From positions 1,674,001 through 1,738,000 of the forward strand of contig NZ_CP102096.1 in assembly GCF_024582835.1 (NCBI RefSeq): DNA of 64,000 nucleotides, written 5' to 3'. The DNA is from Vibrio japonicus (GTDB lineage Bacteria > Pseudomonadota > Gammaproteobacteria > Enterobacterales > Vibrionaceae). Below are positions 62,484 through 64,000 of this stretch, piece by piece. The notes below the pieces were generated by a model, which had not been told where the DNA came from, searched no databases, and saw only the letters and a list, made by a program, of their open reading frames with translations. Made by a program: the position numbers and the translations under genes. How positions within the stretch are numbered: the first letter of the stretch is position 1; every line of letters begins with the position of its first letter.

Positions 62484-62927
62484 TTATTCCTTGATGTCTG
62501 TCAGTAGCCCGACTTTCGGGATTCCTGCTCGACTTAGCTCGTCCAGAACCAGAACCACTTCTGCATAAGGGGTTGCAGCGTCACCACCCACAGCAACTGG
62601 AGAGGTCGGTTTTAAGGAGATCTCCGCTTTAACACGAACGATAATATCTTGTAGTGATAAACCGCGAGTGACTTCTTCATCATTCACGCTCAAACCAAGA
62701 TTGCCATCTTTATCGATCTCAACAATGATGAAGCTTGCGTCGCTGTCACCTGCCATATCAGACGTTGATTTTGCGGTAGAGGTTTTCGGTAGCTCTACAT
62801 CGACACCCTGAGTGACAAACGGTGACGTCACCATAAAGATGATCAACAGTACCAACATTACGTCGATATACGGTACGACGTTGATCTCGGCCGTCATCTT
62901 TCTCTTTTTTCGTTGATACCCAGCCAT
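62484..62927 (-). CDS. tolR: Tol-Pal motor subunit TolR
   Basis: A 147-residue ExbD-like protein. One membrane helix (about 17-38) contains the proton-path Asp22 in VVPYIDVMLVLLIIF; the periplasmic part follows. With TolQ it forms the proton-driven motor that energises TolA. It starts 3 bases after tolQ, so coupled translation is expected. Confidence 0.95.
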   Translation of the reverse strand: MAGYQRKKRKMTAEINVVPYIDVMLVLLIIFMVTSPFVTQGVDVELPKTSTAKSTSDMAGDSDASFIIVEIDKDGNLGLSVNDEEVTRGLSLQDIIVRVKAEISLKPTSPVAVGGDAATPYAEVVLVLDELSRAGIPKVGLLTDIKE

Positions 62928-62930
62928 TAG

Positions 62931-63629
62931 TTATTCCTTGTGGCTGTTTTCGCGCCCAGCCATCGCTTGACGGTGCAAAATGCTGTGGAATTCTTCAGAG
63001 AAAGTCGCGTAGTTATGCTCTAACTTACTCACTTTATTGCTTAGGCGGTTGTATGCCATTACAGCCGGAATCGCTGCAAACAGACCCATTGCGGTTGCAA
63101 CAAGTGCTTCTGCAATACCCGGTGCAACCATAGCAAGCGTCGCCTGCTTCACTTCACCTAACGCGATAAACGCATGCATAATCCCCCAAACGGTACCGAA
63201 TAGGCCGATGTAAGGGCTAATTGAACCAACCGTCGCTAGAAACGGCAAGCTGGTTTCTAGTTCATCCACTTCACGAGCAACGGCTACACGCATCGCGCGG
63301 CCCGTGCCTTCCATGATGTAATCTGGTGAATCTGAGTTGGATTTTCTTAAACGCGCAAATTCAGTAAAGCCTGAGTAGAAAATTTCTTCTGTACCACCCA
63401 GTTCATCTTTACGCTTTTTCGCATTTTGATAAAGAATTGAAAGATCTGTCCCTGACCAAAAACTATCTTCAAATGTCTCGGCTGCTTTTGCCGCGCCAGA
63501 CAAGACATTGCTGCGCTTAATGATCATTGCCCAAGAAGCAATCGACATACCCAGCAAGGTTAACATCACCATTTTTACGAGTAGACTTGCTTGTAAAAAT
63601 AGGTCAAGCATTGAAATATCAGCGGTCAC
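62931..63629 (-). CDS. tolQ: Tol-Pal motor subunit TolQ
   Basis: A 232-residue ExbB-like protein with three membrane helices (about 12-34, 130-152 and 165-187). [20 protein letters not shown] and [20 protein letters not shown] are the conserved helix 2 and helix 3. It forms the stator with TolR. Its start overlaps the end of ybgC by 11 bases, typical of this operon. Confidence 0.95.
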   Translation of the reverse strand: MTADISMLDLFLQASLLVKMVMLTLLGMSIASWAMIIKRSNVLSGAAKAAETFEDSFWSGTDLSILYQNAKKRKDELGGTEEIFYSGFTEFARLRKSNSDSPDYIMEGTGRAMRVAVAREVDELETSLPFLATVGSISPYIGLFGTVWGIMHAFIALGEVKQATLAMVAPGIAEALVATAMGLFAAIPAVMAYNRLSNKVSKLEHNYATFSEEFHSILHRQAMAGRENSHKE

Positions 63630-64000
63630 TGTGGGTTAACTCCATAACTATTGATTGAGGCATAGCAATTGGCCTCATTTTCTCGTTGTCGATACATGCT
63701 ACCTTAACCATTGCCTTACACAATGTTTTCCCTTCAGGATTTACGATCTCCTGACAGAAGGTTAACGATGCCTTTTTCACGTCTGCAATGGTTGTTCTCA
63801 CGACCAGATGGTCATCTAAACGGGCGCCTTGCAGAAAATCGATGTCCATGTGTCGGACTACAAAACCTATGTTTTGTTCCAACAGAATGTGCTGGGAAAC
63901 CCCCACACTGCGAAGAAGCTCCGTTCTCGCTCGCTCAAAGTACTTGAGATAATTAGAGTGATAAACCACTCCACCAGCATCGGTATCTTCGTAATACACA
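63619..64000 (-). CDS. ybgC: Acyl-CoA thioesterase YbgC, 5' part missing
   Basis: This is the C-terminal ~126 residues of a hotdog-fold thioesterase; the start is past the window end. [20 protein letters not shown] carries the catalytic Asp of 4-hydroxybenzoyl-CoA-type thioesterases, and [10 protein letters not shown] follows. It acts on short or acyl-carrier-bound chains and is the first gene of the tol-pal operon in most Gammaproteobacteria. The GTG seen at the window edge is an internal Val codon, not a start. Confidence 0.93.
   Translation of the reverse strand, partial: VYYEDTDAGGVVYHSNYLKYFERARTELLRSVGVSQHILLEQNIGFVVRHMDIDFLQGARLDDHLVVRTTIADVKKASLTFCQEIVNPEGKTLCKAMVKVACIDNEKMRPIAMPQSIVMELTHSDR

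Noticed and set aside
1..64000. CRISPR arrays, insertion sequences, rRNA genes
   Set aside because: No regularly spaced repeats, transposase-like proteins with terminal repeats, or rRNA sequences were seen.

Overview
The window is chromosomal DNA of a gammaproteobacterium, almost certainly a Vibrio and probably of the Harveyi clade. This rests on the tol-pal-cpoB-nadA order, FabV as enoyl-ACP reductase, a PsrA/FadE pair, a RoxA/PriC/YbaM block, and Vibrio-like base composition. No database search was possible. Family names come from motifs, protein length and gene context.

Layout. Bases 1-9500 are mostly core genes: the end of dinG, priC, ybaM, roxA, xthA, fabV, and a psrA-fadE unit with PsrA-like and FadR-like operators, followed by a PLP enzyme with a small exported partner. 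Bases 9522-19677 look more GC-rich. They hold L-2-hydroxyglutarate oxidase, a TAXI-type TRAP transporter, a DctB/DctD-like two-component system with a good sigma-54 promoter and large palindromes, and a Tat-exported PhoD phosphatase with a possible Pho box. Bases 19907-21654 carry small housekeeping genes.

Bases 21819-33175 are a catabolic cluster in two divergent arms. The left arm encodes a DUF1185 protein, alpha/beta hydrolase, aldehyde dehydrogenase, flavin reductase, succinate-semialdehyde dehydrogenase, a carboxymuconolactone-decarboxylase-like protein, Nudix hydrolase and RibB. The right arm encodes a BCCT betaine transporter, luciferase-like monooxygenase, DUF1330 protein and GntR regulator. 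The enzyme set matches the trigonelline (N-methylnicotinate) ring-opening pathway known from Acinetobacter baylyi. Two identical TGGTATACCA palindromes sit between the arms, as expected for a GntR/FCD repressor.

Bases 33661-51467 are a DNA phosphorothioation defence island. dndBCDE (modification) runs rightward after an M15-peptidase-like gene and a Dnd-associated methyltransferase gene. dptFGH (restriction) runs leftward toward it. An AT-rich AIPR-family gene with an Mrr-like nuclease motif is the last gene of the leftward operon, at the point of convergence. The island ends beside tRNA-Ser(GGA), and no integrase is visible.

Bases 52080-64000 return to core genes: a hybrid sensor kinase, a UPF0149 protein, a DUF2946-like/PCuAC copper pair, a TrkA-N potassium channel, nadA, and the tol-pal operon reading leftward (ybgC, tolQ, tolR, tolA, tolB, pal, cpoB).

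The most novel candidate is the fourth gene of the Dpt restriction operon (AIPR nuclease), together with the M15-like gene at the other end of the island. The most informative functional prediction is the trigonelline or related N-methylpyridinium catabolic cluster with its own flavin-supply gene.
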